A stretch of DNA of 64,000 nt from Mycobacterium sp. 852014-52450_SCH5900713. GTDB taxonomy: Bacteria; Actinomycetota; Actinomycetes; Mycobacteriales; Mycobacteriaceae. The notes beneath the pieces were generated by a model. It made no database searches. It saw only the letters and a program-made list of their open reading frames with translations, and was not told where the DNA came from. Location of the stretch: the NCBI RefSeq assembly GCF_001667075.1, contig NZ_LZIL01000061.1:18517-82516 (forward strand). Reading direction: 5' to 3'. Shown in pieces: positions 1-8,869 of the stretch (positions are counted from its first letter, which is position 1; the number at the start of each line of letters is the position of its first letter). The position numbers and the translations under genes are program-made.

Positions 1-222
1 GGCGGCGGGGTCGTCGCCCGGAAATCCGCTTGGAGCTATCTGAGTCCGACGCCCGGATTCGAAGCCATCGCCGGGGCGGTCGCGGTGATGGCCGCCAACG
101 TCGACCGTTGCACGGTCAACGGAGAGGTGGTCGTGCCCCAACCCGGCGGCTTCTACGGTGGCTGGATCACCAGCTGGGTGACCGGCCCGTTCAAAGGCGT
201 TCCCGGCTCGACGGGTTGGTGA
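1..222 (+). CDS. DUF427 domain protein, C-terminal part
   Basis: The reading frame is open from the first base to TGA at 220-222 and gives 73 residues; the start lies outside the window. The tail contains VNGEVVVPQPGGFYGGW and ends GPFKGVPGSTGW, which is the usual C-terminal signature of DUF427 proteins (small beta-rich cytoplasmic proteins of unknown function, common in actinobacteria). A tryptophan-rich segment (KSAWSYL) precedes it. It is convergent with the GNAT gene, with only 8 bases between the stops. No function can be assigned. Confidence 0.75.
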   Translation, partial: GGGVVARKSAWSYLSPTPGFEAIAGAVAVMAANVDRCTVNGEVVVPQPGGFYGGWITSWVTGPFKGVPGSTGW

Positions 223-230
223 TGGCGCCG

Positions 231-740
231 CTACACCGGTTCTATCCGGTAACGAACCAAGCGCCGCGTGTCATTGCCGAAAACCGCTGGGCGGCAAGCC
301 CCGTCGGGCCGCCACCCGCCACGCTCGTAGAATCGTCGAGCCTTGGTGTTGCCCTCCAGGGCCCACAGCACGGCGCCGTCCACACCGACACGCCGCAGCC
401 GCTCACGGGCGGCCGTCATGAGCGAGCTCCCCACCCCAGCACCCAGATAGGCCGGGTCGACATACAGCGCCATCAGCTCACCGAAGTTCGGTAGGTCGCT
501 TTCGCGGCACAGGCCCGTGGTGGCGAAGCCGCGGATCGCCGACCCCTCGACCGCGACCAAGGTGGACGGCATCCGCAATCCCACGCGGCCGAAGGTGTAG
601 CGGTCGGCCAACGCCTCCGGGGTGAGACTGTCCAGGTAGTCCTGAGCGATGAGCCCCAGGTAGGCCGACCGCCAAGAGCGCACATGCAAACAGGCCACTT
701 CGTAGGCGTCCGCCGGGACCGCCGCCCGCACCTGGGTCAT
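231..740 (-). CDS. GNAT family N-acetyltransferase
   Basis: A 169-residue single-domain acetyltransferase of the GCN5-related family, which transfers an acetyl group from acetyl-CoA to an amine; the substrate is not known. The acetyl-CoA loop is visible as LYVDPAYLGAGVGSSLM around residues 90-107, followed by a second motif with ALEGNTKARRFYERGGW near 126-142. The chosen start is the ATG at 738-740, because the fold begins directly after it (MTQVRAAVPADAYEV). An in-frame GTG at 785 would add 15 unstructured residues. Neither start has a clear ribosome binding site. It is divergent from the SDR gene at 813 and shares a short control region with it. Confidence 0.8.
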   Translation of the reverse strand: MTQVRAAVPADAYEVACLHVRSWRSAYLGLIAQDYLDSLTPEALADRYTFGRVGLRMPSTLVAVEGSAIRGFATTGLCRESDLPNFGELMALYVDPAYLGAGVGSSLMTAARERLRRVGVDGAVLWALEGNTKARRFYERGGWRPDGACRPAVFGNDTRRLVRYRIEPV

Positions 741-778
741 CGTTGCAGTATTCGACGATCTGGGGTCAGATTGCCTAG

Positions 779-792
779 TTGACACCCGTCAA
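779..792. promoter_or_regulatory. Inverted repeat between divergent GNAT and SDR genes
   Basis: TTGAC-ACCC-GTCAA is a 5+4+5 dyad in the 72-bp gap between the GNAT start (740) and the SDR start (813). Its shape resembles operators of TetR-type regulators, but no regulator gene is adjacent, so the role is an inference. Confidence 0.35.
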
Positions 793-812
793 GACTTCCG
801 GAGGGTACGAAA

Positions 813-1661
813 ATGGCAGACACGGCGTCCGTTGGGCTGAAGGTCCGCGGCAAGGTAATCGTGATCACCGGTGGCGCCCGGGGCATCGGGTTGGCCACCG
901 CGACCGCGTTCCACAATCTGGGCGCCAAAGTGGCCATCGGTGACATCGACGAAGTGCGGGTGAAGGAATCCGGCGCCGCGCTGGGCCTGGACGTGTACGG
1001 CAAGCTCGACGTCACCGACCCGCACTCGTTCGCGGACTTCCTGGACGAGGTCGAGCGCCAACTCGGCCCGATCGACGTGCTGGTCAACAACGCCGGCATC
1101 ATGCCGCTCGGCCGGATGGTCGACGAGCCGGACGCCGTCACCCGGCGCGTCCTCGACATCAATGTCTACGGCGTCATCCTGGGCAGCAAGCTGGCCGCCC
1201 AGCGCATGATCCCCCGCCGGTCCGGACACGTCATCAACGTCGCGTCGCTCGCCGGGGAAACCTACATCGCCGGGGCGGCCACCTACTGCGCCAGCAAGCA
1301 CGCGGTGATCGGCTTCACCGATACCGCCCGGCTCGAATGCCGAACGGCGGGGGTGAAGTTCTCGGTCGTCATGCCGACGTTCGTGAACACCGAGTTGATC
1401 GCCGGCACCTCGGGGGCCAAGGGGATCAAGAACGCCGAACCGGCCGACATCGCGGAGGCGATCGTCAAATTGGTGGCGCATCCCCGCCCGCGGGTGCGGG
1501 TCACGAAGGCGGCCGGCGCCATCATCGCGTCGCAGAAGTTCATGCCGCGCGCGCTGTCGGAGGGGCTGAACCGCGCGCTCGGCGGCGAGCACGTCTTCAC
1601 CGACCACGTCGACGCGGAGAAGCGCAAGGCCTACGAGTCGCGCGCTCGCGGCGAAGAGTAG
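813..1661 (+). CDS. Short-chain dehydrogenase/reductase (Rv1865c-type)
   Basis: A 282-residue classical SDR, a cytoplasmic NAD(P)-dependent oxidoreductase. The cofactor motif TGGARGIG is at residues 19-26, NNAG at 92-95, the catalytic Ser at 145 and YCASK with Tyr158 and Lys162, so the enzyme is probably active; GDIDE after strand 2 carries an acidic residue that favours NAD. GGAGGG at 800-805 sits 7 bases before the ATG and fixes the start. The C-terminal part (residues 220-282) is longer than the minimal SDR and contains a hydrophobic stretch, as in retinol-dehydrogenase-like mycobacterial SDRs. The substrate is unknown. The stop codon lies inside the first copy of a 57-bp repeat. Confidence 0.85.
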   Translation: MADTASVGLKVRGKVIVITGGARGIGLATATAFHNLGAKVAIGDIDEVRVKESGAALGLDVYGKLDVTDPHSFADFLDEVERQLGPIDVLVNNAGIMPLGRMVDEPDAVTRRVLDINVYGVILGSKLAAQRMIPRRSGHVINVASLAGETYIAGAATYCASKHAVIGFTDTARLECRTAGVKFSVVMPTFVNTELIAGTSGAKGIKNAEPADIAEAIVKLVAHPRPRVRVTKAAGAIIASQKFMPRALSEGLNRALGGEHVFTDHVDAEKRKAYESRARGEE

Positions 1662-1771
1662 TCGGCGATCGCGAGCGCGGCGGAGCCGGGCGAAGCGGGT
1701 CGCCGCCATCAGGAGTAGTCGGCGATCGCGAGCGCGGCGGAGCCGGGCGAAGCGGGTCGCCGCCATCAGGA
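1656..1771. repeat. 57-bp tandem direct repeat, two copies
   Basis: Bases 1656-1714 recur exactly at 1713-1771, a period of 57. The unit is rich in CG and contains GAGCCGGGCGAAGCGGGTCG. The first copy includes the TAG stop of the SDR. Short intergenic repeats that overlap stop or start codons are typical of mycobacterial MIRU-like elements; copy number could vary between strains. Confidence 0.85.
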
Positions 1772-1821
1772 CGGAGTACCGCGTCGGGCGCCGTTGACCG
1801 CGGGCGCGGACAATCGGCGGG

Positions 1822-4215
1822 GTGAGCCTAGAAACCCAGACAACCGCTCCCCTTGCCGACGACGAACTCGACCTGATCAACGCATACTGGCGCGCCGCCA
1901 ACTATCTGTCGGTCGGACAGATCTATCTGCTGGACAACCCGCTGCTGAGCGAACCGCTGTCGCCCGAGCACGTCAAACCGCGGCTGCTGGGCCACTGGGG
2001 CACCACCCCGGCGCTGAACCTGATCTATGCGCACCTGAACCGAATCATCCGCGACCGCGACTCCAGCGTCATCTACGTCACCGGGCCCGGGCACGGCGGA
2101 CCCGCGCTGGTCGCCAACGCGTATCTCGAAGGCACCTACAGCGAGGTGTACACCGCCATCGAGGAGGACGCCGAAGGACTGCGAAAGCTGTTCCGGCAGT
2201 TCTCTTTTCCCGGCGGCATCCCCAGCCACGTCGCCGCCCAGACGCCCGGCTCCATCCACGAGGGCGGTGAACTCGGCTATGCGCTGGTGCACGCCTACGG
2301 CGCGGCCTTCGACAACCCCGATCTGGTGGTGGCCTGTGTGATCGGCGACGGCGAGGCCGAGACCGGGCCGCTGGCCGCCAGCTGGCACTCCAACAAATTC
2401 CTCAACCCGGTCACCGACGGCGCGGTCCTGCCCATCCTGCAGCTCAACGGCTACAAGATCGCCAACCCGACCGTGCTCGCGCGCATCCCCCACGCCGAAC
2501 TCGAGGCACTGCTGCGCGGCTACGGTTACCGGCCCATCACGGTCGCCGGTGACGACCCGGCCAACGTGCACCAGCAGCTGGCGGCCGCGTTCGACGACGC
2601 CTTCGACGACATCGCGGCCATCCAAAGCGCCGCCCGCAACGGCAACGCGATGCCGCGGCCCGTCTGGCCGATGATCGTGCTGCGCACGCCCAAGGGCTGG
2701 ACCGGTCCGAAGATAGTGGACGGCAAGAAGGTCGAGGGCACCTGGCGAGCCCATCAGGTTCCGCTGGCCGAGACGCACGACAATCCCCAGCACCGCGCGG
2801 AGCTCGAGGAGTGGCTGCGCAGCTACCGGCCTGAGGAGCTTTTCGACGCCGACGGCAAGCTGCGCGCCGAGCTGCGAGCGCTGGCGCCTCTCGGCGACCG
2901 CCGGATGAGCGCCAACCCACACGCCAACGGCGGCCTGCTGCTGCACGACCTGGACCTGCCGGACTTCCGCGACTACGCGGTCACGGTGTCGCGGCCGGCG
3001 GTGGTGACGCACGAGGCGACCCGGGTGCTGGGCACGTTCCTGCGGGACGTGATCGCCCGCAACTCCGACCGGTTCCGCCTGATGGGCCCGGACGAAACGG
3101 CCTCCAACCGGCTGGACGCCGTCTACGGGGCGACGGCCAAGGTCTGGCTCTCCGAGCTCGGGCCCGACGACGAGAACCTCGCCGCCGACGGGCGGGTGAT
3201 GGAGGTGCTCTCCGAGCACCTGTGCCAGGGCTGGCTGGAGGGCTACCTGCTGACCGGTCGGCACGGCCTGTTCAACTGCTACGAGGCGTTCGTCCACATC
3301 GTCGACTCGATGCTCAACCAGCACGCCAAGTGGCTCGCCACCAGCCTCGAGCTGCCGTGGCGGCGGCCGATCGCGTCGCTGAACTACCTGCTGTCCTCGC
3401 ACGTGTGGCGCCAGGACCACAACGGCGCGTCACACCAAGACCCCGGCTTCATCGACCTGGTGGCCAACAAGCGGGCCGAACTGACCCGGGTGTACCTGCC
3501 ACCGGACGGCAACACGCTGCTGTCGGTGGCGGACCACTGCCTGCGCAGCCGCGACTACATCAACGTCATCGTCGCCGGCAAGCAGCCGGCGCTGGCCTAC
3601 CTGGACATGGATCAGGCCATCGCGCACTGCGCGCGCGGCGTGGGCATCTGGCCGTGGGCGAGCACCGCCAGCGGCGAACCCGACGTGGTGCTGGCCTGCG
3701 CCGGGGACATCCCGACGCTGGAGACGCTGGCCGCCGCCGACATCCTGCGCCGCGAACTGCCGGAGTTGGCGGTCCGGGTGGTCAACGTGGTCGACCTGAT
3801 GCGGCTGCAGCCGGATTCCGAGCACCCGCACGGCCTGCCGGACAAGGAGTTCGACGCGCTGTTCACCCGCGACAAGCCGGTCATCTTCGCCTACCACGGC
3901 TACCCCTGGCTGATTCACCGGCTCACCTACCGCCGCACCAACCACCCGCACATCCACGTGCGCGGGTTCAAGGAGCGGGGCACCACCACGACGCCGTTCG
4001 ACATGGTGATGTTGAACGATCTGGACCGCTTCCATTTGGTGATGGACGTCATCGACCGGGTCGACGGGCTGGCCAGCCGGGCGGCCGAGCTGCGCCAGCG
4101 GATGGTCGACGCCCGGCTCGCCGCGCGCATCTACACCCGTGAGCACGGCGAGGATGACCCGCGGATCGCCGGCTGGACCTGGGAGCGAGACGACCGATCA
4201 GGCGGGCAGTCCTGA
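1822..4215 (+). CDS. xfp: Xylulose-5-phosphate/fructose-6-phosphate phosphoketolase
   Basis: A 797-residue thiamine-diphosphate enzyme, the usual length of the family. It splits xylulose 5-phosphate (and often fructose 6-phosphate) with phosphate to acetyl phosphate and an aldose phosphate, in the cytoplasm. Visible signatures are GPGHGGP at 88-94, the thiamine/metal segment GDGEAETGP at 175-183, and the HQDPGF loop in the middle domain. The start is the GTG at 1822 after a GGCGGGG run. It stands alone between the tandem repeat and a CPBP protease. H37Rv, as I recall, has no phosphoketolase here, so this gene is part of the lineage-specific content of the region. Its partner would be acetate kinase or phosphotransacetylase, not seen nearby. 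Confidence 0.95.
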   Translation: MSLETQTTAPLADDELDLINAYWRAANYLSVGQIYLLDNPLLSEPLSPEHVKPRLLGHWGTTPALNLIYAHLNRIIRDRDSSVIYVTGPGHGGPALVANAYLEGTYSEVYTAIEEDAEGLRKLFRQFSFPGGIPSHVAAQTPGSIHEGGELGYALVHAYGAAFDNPDLVVACVIGDGEAETGPLAASWHSNKFLNPVTDGAVLPILQLNGYKIANPTVLARIPHAELEALLRGYGYRPITVAGDDPANVHQQLAAAFDDAFDDIAAIQSAARNGNAMPRPVWPMIVLRTPKGWTGPKIVDGKKVEGTWRAHQVPLAETHDNPQHRAELEEWLRSYRPEELFDADGKLRAELRALAPLGDRRMSANPHANGGLLLHDLDLPDFRDYAVTVSRPAVVTHEATRVLGTFLRDVIARNSDRFRLMGPDETASNRLDAVYGATAKVWLSELGPDDENLAADGRVMEVLSEHLCQGWLEGYLLTGRHGLFNCYEAFVHIVDSMLNQHAKWLATSLELPWRRPIASLNYLLSSHVWRQDHNGASHQDPGFIDLVANKRAELTRVYLPPDGNTLLSVADHCLRSRDYINVIVAGKQPALAYLDMDQAIAHCARGVGIWPWASTASGEPDVVLACAGDIPTLETLAAADILRRELPELAVRVVNVVDLMRLQPDSEHPHGLPDKEFDALFTRDKPVIFAYHGYPWLIHRLTYRRTNHPHIHVRGFKERGTTTTPFDMVMLNDLDRFHLVMDVIDRVDGLASRAAELRQRMVDARLAARIYTREHGEDDPRIAGWTWERDDRSGGQS

Positions 4216-4314
4216 CGCCGAGATTACCGCCGCGGCTGCGCTTGGGGCGCCACCGCGACCGTGACGGCAATCTCGTTGGGCCGTCGCGGCGGGGGCCATC
4301 GGTAAGCTGGATGA

Positions 4315-5079
4315 ATGCTTGACGCCGCCGAGACGCCCGACATTCACCATCCGGTGATCTCGCAGCTCTCGGCGCTGCACCGGGTTCGCATCCACCTCGA
4401 CATCGTCGTCGTCATCGCCGTCTTGGTGCTGACCAACCTGGTCGCGCACTTCACCACCCCGTGGGCCGGCATCGCCGTCGTCCCCGCCGCCGCCGTCGGC
4501 CTGGTGTTCCTGATGCGCGCCAACGGTCTGGACTGGTCCGATCTGGGCTTGGGACGCGAACACTGGAAGTCGGGGCTGGGCTATGCGGTGGCCGCGGTGC
4601 TGGTTGTGGCCGCGGTGATCGCCGTGGGGGTGCTGCTCCCCATGACCCGGCCGATGTTCCTGAACCACCGCTACGCGACGGTCTCCGGCGCCCTGATCGC
4701 ATCGATGGTCATCATCCCGCTGCAGACCGTGATCCCGGAGGAGCTGGCGTTCCGCGGCGTGCTGCACGGCGCGCTGCATCGGGCGTGGGGGTTCCGCGGC
4801 GTCGCGCTGGCGGGATCGTTGCTTTTCGGGCTGTGGCACGTCGCGACGTCGCTCGGGCTTACCAGCAGCAACGTCGGCTTCACCCGTATTCTCGGCGGCG
4901 GCGTCGTCGGGATGATGGCCGGGGTGACCGGCGCCGTGCTGGCCACGGGAGCGGCGGGATTCATCTTCAGCTGGCTACGTCGTCGCAGCGGCAGCCTGAT
5001 CGCGCCGATCGCGCTGCACTGGTCGCTGAACGGACTCGGGGCACTGGCCGCCGCCCTGGTCTGGCACCTGACTGCCTGA
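4315..5079 (+). CDS. CPBP family intramembrane metalloprotease (Rv1863c-type)
   Basis: A 254-residue membrane protein with several hydrophobic segments. The CPBP (CAAX protease / bacteriocin-processing) motifs are present: EELAFRG at 142-148, FGLWHV with His175, and HWSLNGLG with His235; these residues form the glutamate/histidine active site in the membrane. In bacteria such proteins process or modify membrane-associated peptides, but the substrate is unknown here. The start ATG at 4315 overlaps an out-of-frame ATG at 4311. It is followed by convergent adhA, 6 bases away. Confidence 0.85.
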   Translation: MLDAAETPDIHHPVISQLSALHRVRIHLDIVVVIAVLVLTNLVAHFTTPWAGIAVVPAAAVGLVFLMRANGLDWSDLGLGREHWKSGLGYAVAAVLVVAAVIAVGVLLPMTRPMFLNHRYATVSGALIASMVIIPLQTVIPEELAFRGVLHGALHRAWGFRGVALAGSLLFGLWHVATSLGLTSSNVGFTRILGGGVVGMMAGVTGAVLATGAAGFIFSWLRRRSGSLIAPIALHWSLNGLGALAAALVWHLTA

Positions 5080-5085
5080 GGCCGG

Positions 5086-6114
5086 TCACACCAGCAGCAC
5101 CGCCGCGCCCGCGATCCTGCCCGCGCTGAGATCGCCCAGCGCGCGATCCGCCTGGCTCAGCGGGTACTCCGGCGTGGTCACCTCGATATGGTGTTCGCCC
5201 GCGAAGTCGAGGAACGCCCGCGCGTCGGCCCGCGTGTTGGACGTGACCGAGCGAACCTGGCGTTCCTGGAACAGATGACGCTGGTAGTTGAGCGGCGGGA
5301 TATCGGACAGGTGGATGCCGGCGATCGCCAACGTGCCGCCGCGGTCCAACGCTTCCAGCGCGGGCAGCACCAGGTCACCGACCGGTGCGAACAGGATGGC
5401 CGCATCCAGCGGCATCGGTGGCGGGTCGGCCGCGCCCTGCGCCGACGCCGCGCCGAGCTGGATCGCCAGTTCGCGCGCCTCGGCTCCCCGCGTCATCACG
5501 TGCACCTCGGCGCCCTGCGCCAACGCGACCTGCGCGGTGATGTGGGCGCTGCCGCCGAACCCATACAGACCCAGCCGTCCGCCCGGTGGCAGATCGGCGC
5601 GCAGCAGGGAGCGATAGCCGATGATGCCGGCGCACAGCAACGGCGCCAACTCGCTGTCGCTGTAACCGCCCGGCAGTCGGTGCGCGAAAGCGGCTGGAAC
5701 AGTGGCGAATTCGGCGTAGCCGCCGTCGGCGTCCCAGCCGGTGTAGCGAGATTGAGGGCAGAGGTTCTCGTCGCCGCGGCGGCAGTACTTGCACACGCCG
5801 CAGGTGTGGCGCAGCCAGGCGATCCCCACCCGGTCTCCCACCCGGAATTCGTCGCCCGCCTCCGGGCCAACCTCGACGACTTCGCCCACCACCTCGTGGC
5901 CGGGCGTGACGTGGTCGCGGTGTACGGGCAGGTCGCCCTCGGTGACGTGCAGGTCGGTGCGGCAAACCCCGCAGGCCCGCACGGCGACCAGCAACTCCGC
6001 CGGCCCGGGGCGCGGCACGTCGGCGGTGATTTGCTCCAGCGGGCCGGTATCGATCGGACCGGGCCGGCGCACCCGCCACGCGCGCATGGTCGTGGAGGTT
6101 AGCGGTGGAACCAT
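5086..6114 (-). CDS. adhA: Zinc-dependent alcohol dehydrogenase
   Basis: A 342-residue medium-chain dehydrogenase that oxidises alcohols with NAD(P) in the cytoplasm. Catalytic zinc ligands Cys51 (GVCRTDLH) and His73-Glu74 (PGHEVVGE) are visible, with the structural zinc cysteines 105, 108, 111 and 119, and a GFGGSAH cofactor loop. The order matches Rv1862 (adhA), between the Rv1861-type membrane protein and the CPBP protease. An alternative start is the ATG at 6087 (MRAWRV), which loses nine residues and still keeps the whole fold; neither has a strong ribosome binding site. Confidence 0.88.
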   Translation of the reverse strand: MVPPLTSTTMRAWRVRRPGPIDTGPLEQITADVPRPGPAELLVAVRACGVCRTDLHVTEGDLPVHRDHVTPGHEVVGEVVEVGPEAGDEFRVGDRVGIAWLRHTCGVCKYCRRGDENLCPQSRYTGWDADGGYAEFATVPAAFAHRLPGGYSDSELAPLLCAGIIGYRSLLRADLPPGGRLGLYGFGGSAHITAQVALAQGAEVHVMTRGAEARELAIQLGAASAQGAADPPPMPLDAAILFAPVGDLVLPALEALDRGGTLAIAGIHLSDIPPLNYQRHLFQERQVRSVTSNTRADARAFLDFAGEHHIEVTTPEYPLSQADRALGDLSAGRIAGAAVLLV

Positions 6115-6160
6115 TCGTCCATCATGCCGCTAACCACCACGGCCGCAACGTGCTAACTGA

Positions 6161-6460
6161 TCAGGTCCGCCGCACCATGCCGACGATCCAGAGCAGGATC
6201 AGCGACCCGAGCAACGCGGTGAGGAAGGTGAAGATCAGGCCACCACCCGCGGTGTTGACGAAGAAGCTCAGGATGAAGCCGCCGATCAAGGCGCCGATGA
6301 TGCCGATCACGATGTCCATCAGGATGCCGGCGCCGCTGCCCCTGATGATCCTGCTGGCGAGCGCACCCGCCAGACCACCGATGATGATGTATCCAATGAT
6401 GCCGACGCTGGTGAACGTTGTTGAGCGGGCCAGATATTCGGTAGCTGCCATGACGTCCAT
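6161..6460 (-). CDS. GlsB/YeaQ/YmgE family (transglycosylase-associated) membrane protein
   Basis: A 99-residue protein that is almost entirely hydrophobic after residue 17: three membrane segments with the glycine-rich pattern GYIIIGGLAGALASRIIRG, then GIIGALIGGF, then a last segment ending WIVGMVRRT. This is the family annotated as transglycosylase-associated, often linked to stress, with no proven enzyme activity. AGGAGACCCGC directly before the ATG gives a clear ribosome binding site. It corresponds to Rv1861 and lies between apa and adhA on the same strand. Confidence 0.85.
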   Translation of the reverse strand: MDVMAATEYLARSTTFTSVGIIGYIIIGGLAGALASRIIRGSGAGILMDIVIGIIGALIGGFILSFFVNTAGGGLIFTFLTALLGSLILLWIVGMVRRT

Positions 6461-6593
6461 GCGGGTCTCCTTGCAATCGCTGGCAAAGCCCAGCGAGTTG
6501 CTGGGCCATCATCTCGGTATACCCGCTTTGCGTAACGGAATAGGTTCCGTTTCGGAGACGGTTGGCGCATCATCCTGACGCGCCGATCGCACG

Positions 6594-7643
6594 TCAGGTC
6601 GATTGCGTCCGCTGTGGCGCCGGCGCTGGAGCGGGGCTGACCTCTCCCGCCGCCGCGGGCGCCGGAGCCGGTGAGGGCGCCGGGGCTCCTGGAGCCGGAG
6701 CGGGTGCCGGGGCTGCCGGCGCCGCGGGCGCGGGTTGGGCGCCCGGGGCCGGCTGGGCACCAGCGGCCGGCGCGGGCGGGCCCGCCCAGGGCTGGATGGA
6801 CTCGGCCAGCGCCTTGGCCGCGCCCTTGTCGACCGGGTCGTTTGCCGTGCCGAGCCACACCACGAACCAGCGTTGCGGCGGTCCGCCGTTCGGCGTGTTC
6901 GCTGCGGGCAGCCCGACGACGCCGGTCCAAATCTGGCCATTGGGCTTGGAGGCGTCGCTGAACTTGACCTCGTAGTACGACGCGCTGCCGGTGACGCCGT
7001 TGGCCCCGGTGAGCGAGGTGCTTTCCTGGTTGATTCGGGTGCCCGGATACGGCAGGAAGAACTCACCCATGTCCGAGCCGAGCCGCACCGCGGCCTTGGA
7101 GTTGTTGGCTTCGGCACTGGCGTAAAGCTTTTGGTCCAGGCGGCCCATCACGATGCGGGTGTCGTTGGCCACCGGCGGCGGCTGGTCGGGCAGCGGCGGC
7201 TGCCCCGTCGTCTTGCTCAGCAGCGCCGAGCCGTAGTCGAGGTGCGACGCGTCCGACTCCACCCAGCCGGGGGGAAGGACGTAGCTGAAGCCACCCACGG
7301 CGTTGGCGATCCGCCCGGCGTTGGGGTCAGCCGGCGGAGGTGGCGGCGCGTTCGGATCGACGGGCGGCGGTGGCGGCGGCACGGGCGCGTTGGGATCGAC
7401 CGGCGCCGGAGGAGCGCCGGGCGCCGCAGCGGCCGGCGGCGGAGTGGTTGCGGGAGCGGCCGGGGCGGCCGCGGGAGGTGGGGCGGTCGTCGTCGCCGGC
7501 GGGACCGGAGTCGGGACTTCCGGGTCGGCGTACGAGGTCGCCGGCAAAGCGAGCGTGACGGCGCTGGCACTGGTCACCGTGGCTATCGCCAGCGTCGCCC
7601 ACAGACCTTTGCGACGCGTCGAGTTGGGTTCCACCTGGTCCAT
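6594..7643 (-). CDS. apa: Alanine- and proline-rich secreted antigen Apa (45/47-kDa, ModD)
   Basis: A 349-residue secreted protein. A signal peptide of about 39 residues ends at TSYA before DPEVPTPVPP. The N-terminal (40-105) and C-terminal (about 290-349) arms are rich in Pro and Ala with short TTTAPPP and PAPAP runs, and flank a globular core that includes GGFSYVLPPGWVESDASH. This is the fibronectin-attachment protein family; in mycobacteria Apa is mannosylated on Thr in the Pro-rich arms and is a major T-cell antigen and adhesin. It follows modC in the same direction, 107 bases downstream, which is why it is also called modD, although it has no known role in molybdate uptake. Confidence 0.95.
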   Translation of the reverse strand: MDQVEPNSTRRKGLWATLAIATVTSASAVTLALPATSYADPEVPTPVPPATTTAPPPAAAPAAPATTPPPAAAAPGAPPAPVDPNAPVPPPPPPVDPNAPPPPPADPNAGRIANAVGGFSYVLPPGWVESDASHLDYGSALLSKTTGQPPLPDQPPPVANDTRIVMGRLDQKLYASAEANNSKAAVRLGSDMGEFFLPYPGTRINQESTSLTGANGVTGSASYYEVKFSDASKPNGQIWTGVVGLPAANTPNGGPPQRWFVVWLGTANDPVDKGAAKALAESIQPWAGPPAPAAGAQPAPGAQPAPAAPAAPAPAPAPGAPAPSPAPAPAAAGEVSPAPAPAPQRTQST

Positions 7644-7750
7644 GGCGACGAACCTACCGTGTTACCGCTGTGACGCAAGGAGCCTTGCGGACAATTGCGA
7701 TGCCGTTTTGCCGATGTTGCCGATGTGCAACCCGCAGCGCGGCCAGGCGC

Positions 7751-8869
7751 TCAATTGCCCCTTTCGCTGCGCGCCGGATACAACGCCACCTCATGGGCTT
7801 TGACGGAGAACCACACCTGCTCCCCGGGTGCCAGCCGCAGCTCGGAGGCGGCGTCGACGGTGATTTCCGCGGCCAGCCCGGGGGCACCATCGGGTTGCTG
7901 CCCGCCGCGCACCAGCACCGCCGACCCGCGAATGTCCATCTCGGCCACCGTCACCTCGACCGTGTTGCGCGGGCTACCGTGTGGCCGCTCCCGATAAACC
8001 GCCACCGCCGTGGGCGGGAAGACCGCGATCGCGGTCCGTCCCTCAGCAAGCTGGTCGCCGCCCTCGAGGCTGGGGACCGCGTGCCAGCGGGTGCCCGAGC
8101 GCGCGTGCAGCGAGCCGTCCGGGCCGACCGTCCCGTTGACCAGGTTGATGCCGGCGATGCGCGCCCCGAAGTGGCTGCGCGGCGCCGTCAGCACGTCGGA
8201 GACCGGGCCGATCTCGGAGATTTTGCCGGCTTCCAGCACCAGCACCCGGTCGGCCAGGGTGAACACGTCGAGCAGGTCGTGCGTGATCAGCACGACCGCG
8301 CAGCCGGTGCGGCCGACCGCGCCGCGCAACGCCGCGCGGATCCCCGCGGCCGCGGCGACGTCGAGACCCGTCAGCGGCTCGTCGAGCAGCAACACGTCGG
8401 GCTCGGCGGCCAGCGCGCGCGCGATCGCCACCCGCTGGGCCTGACCGCCGGACAGCTGGCGCGCCTTCCGGTCGGCCAGCGGCTCGGCGTCCACCTCGCG
8501 CAGCCAGCGCAGCGCCGTCGCCTTCTCCGCTGCCCGGGCGGGGCGCAGCCGGCCACGCCGGCGGCGCGGCCCGAACGCCACGTTGGCGGCGACGCTCATG
8601 TGCGGGAACAACAGCGGGTCCTGCAACAGCAGGCCGACGCGGCGGTCGTGGGTTGTCACGTCCACCCCGGCCTCGGTGTCGGTCAGCACCCGGTCCCCCA
8701 ACCGGACCCACCCGCGATCCGGGCGAATCAGCCCCGCGATGACGTGCAGCGCGGTCGACTTGCCCGCGCCGTTCGGTCCGAGGACCGCCAGCACTTCGCC
8801 CGCCGAGACGGAGAACTCGACGTCCAGCGGGCGATCCGCCACGACGGCGCGCAGCTGCAGGTCACTCAC
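7751..8869 (-). CDS. modC: Molybdate ABC transporter ATP-binding protein
   Basis: A 372-residue ATPase that powers molybdate import. Walker A GPNGAGKS is at residues 31-38, followed by the signature LSGGQAQR, Walker B VLLLDEP and the switch histidine in LITHD; the last ~130 residues form the molybdate-binding TOBE region. The start is the GTG at 8869, which overlaps the modB stop by four bases (GTGA), so the two are translationally coupled. The reading frame is open far upstream through modB, so a gene finder may extend it wrongly. Confidence 0.93.
   Translation of the reverse strand: MSDLQLRAVVADRPLDVEFSVSAGEVLAVLGPNGAGKSTALHVIAGLIRPDRGWVRLGDRVLTDTEAGVDVTTHDRRVGLLLQDPLLFPHMSVAANVAFGPRRRRGRLRPARAAEKATALRWLREVDAEPLADRKARQLSGGQAQRVAIARALAAEPDVLLLDEPLTGLDVAAAAGIRAALRGAVGRTGCAVVLITHDLLDVFTLADRVLVLEAGKISEIGPVSDVLTAPRSHFGARIAGINLVNGTVGPDGSLHARSGTRWHAVPSLEGGDQLAEGRTAIAVFPPTAVAVYRERPHGSPRNTVEVTVAEMDIRGSAVLVRGGQQPDGAPGLAAEITVDAASELRLAPGEQVWFSVKAHEVALYPARSERGN

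Noticed and set aside
1828..3420. Long minus-strand open frame opposite xfp
   Set aside because: It has no family motifs and a composition typical of antisense frames in high-GC genes; xfp is complete on the plus strand.
4216..4310. Imperfect inverted repeat (CGAGATT ... AATCTCG) after xfp
   Set aside because: Loop is too long and the stem too interrupted to call a terminator.
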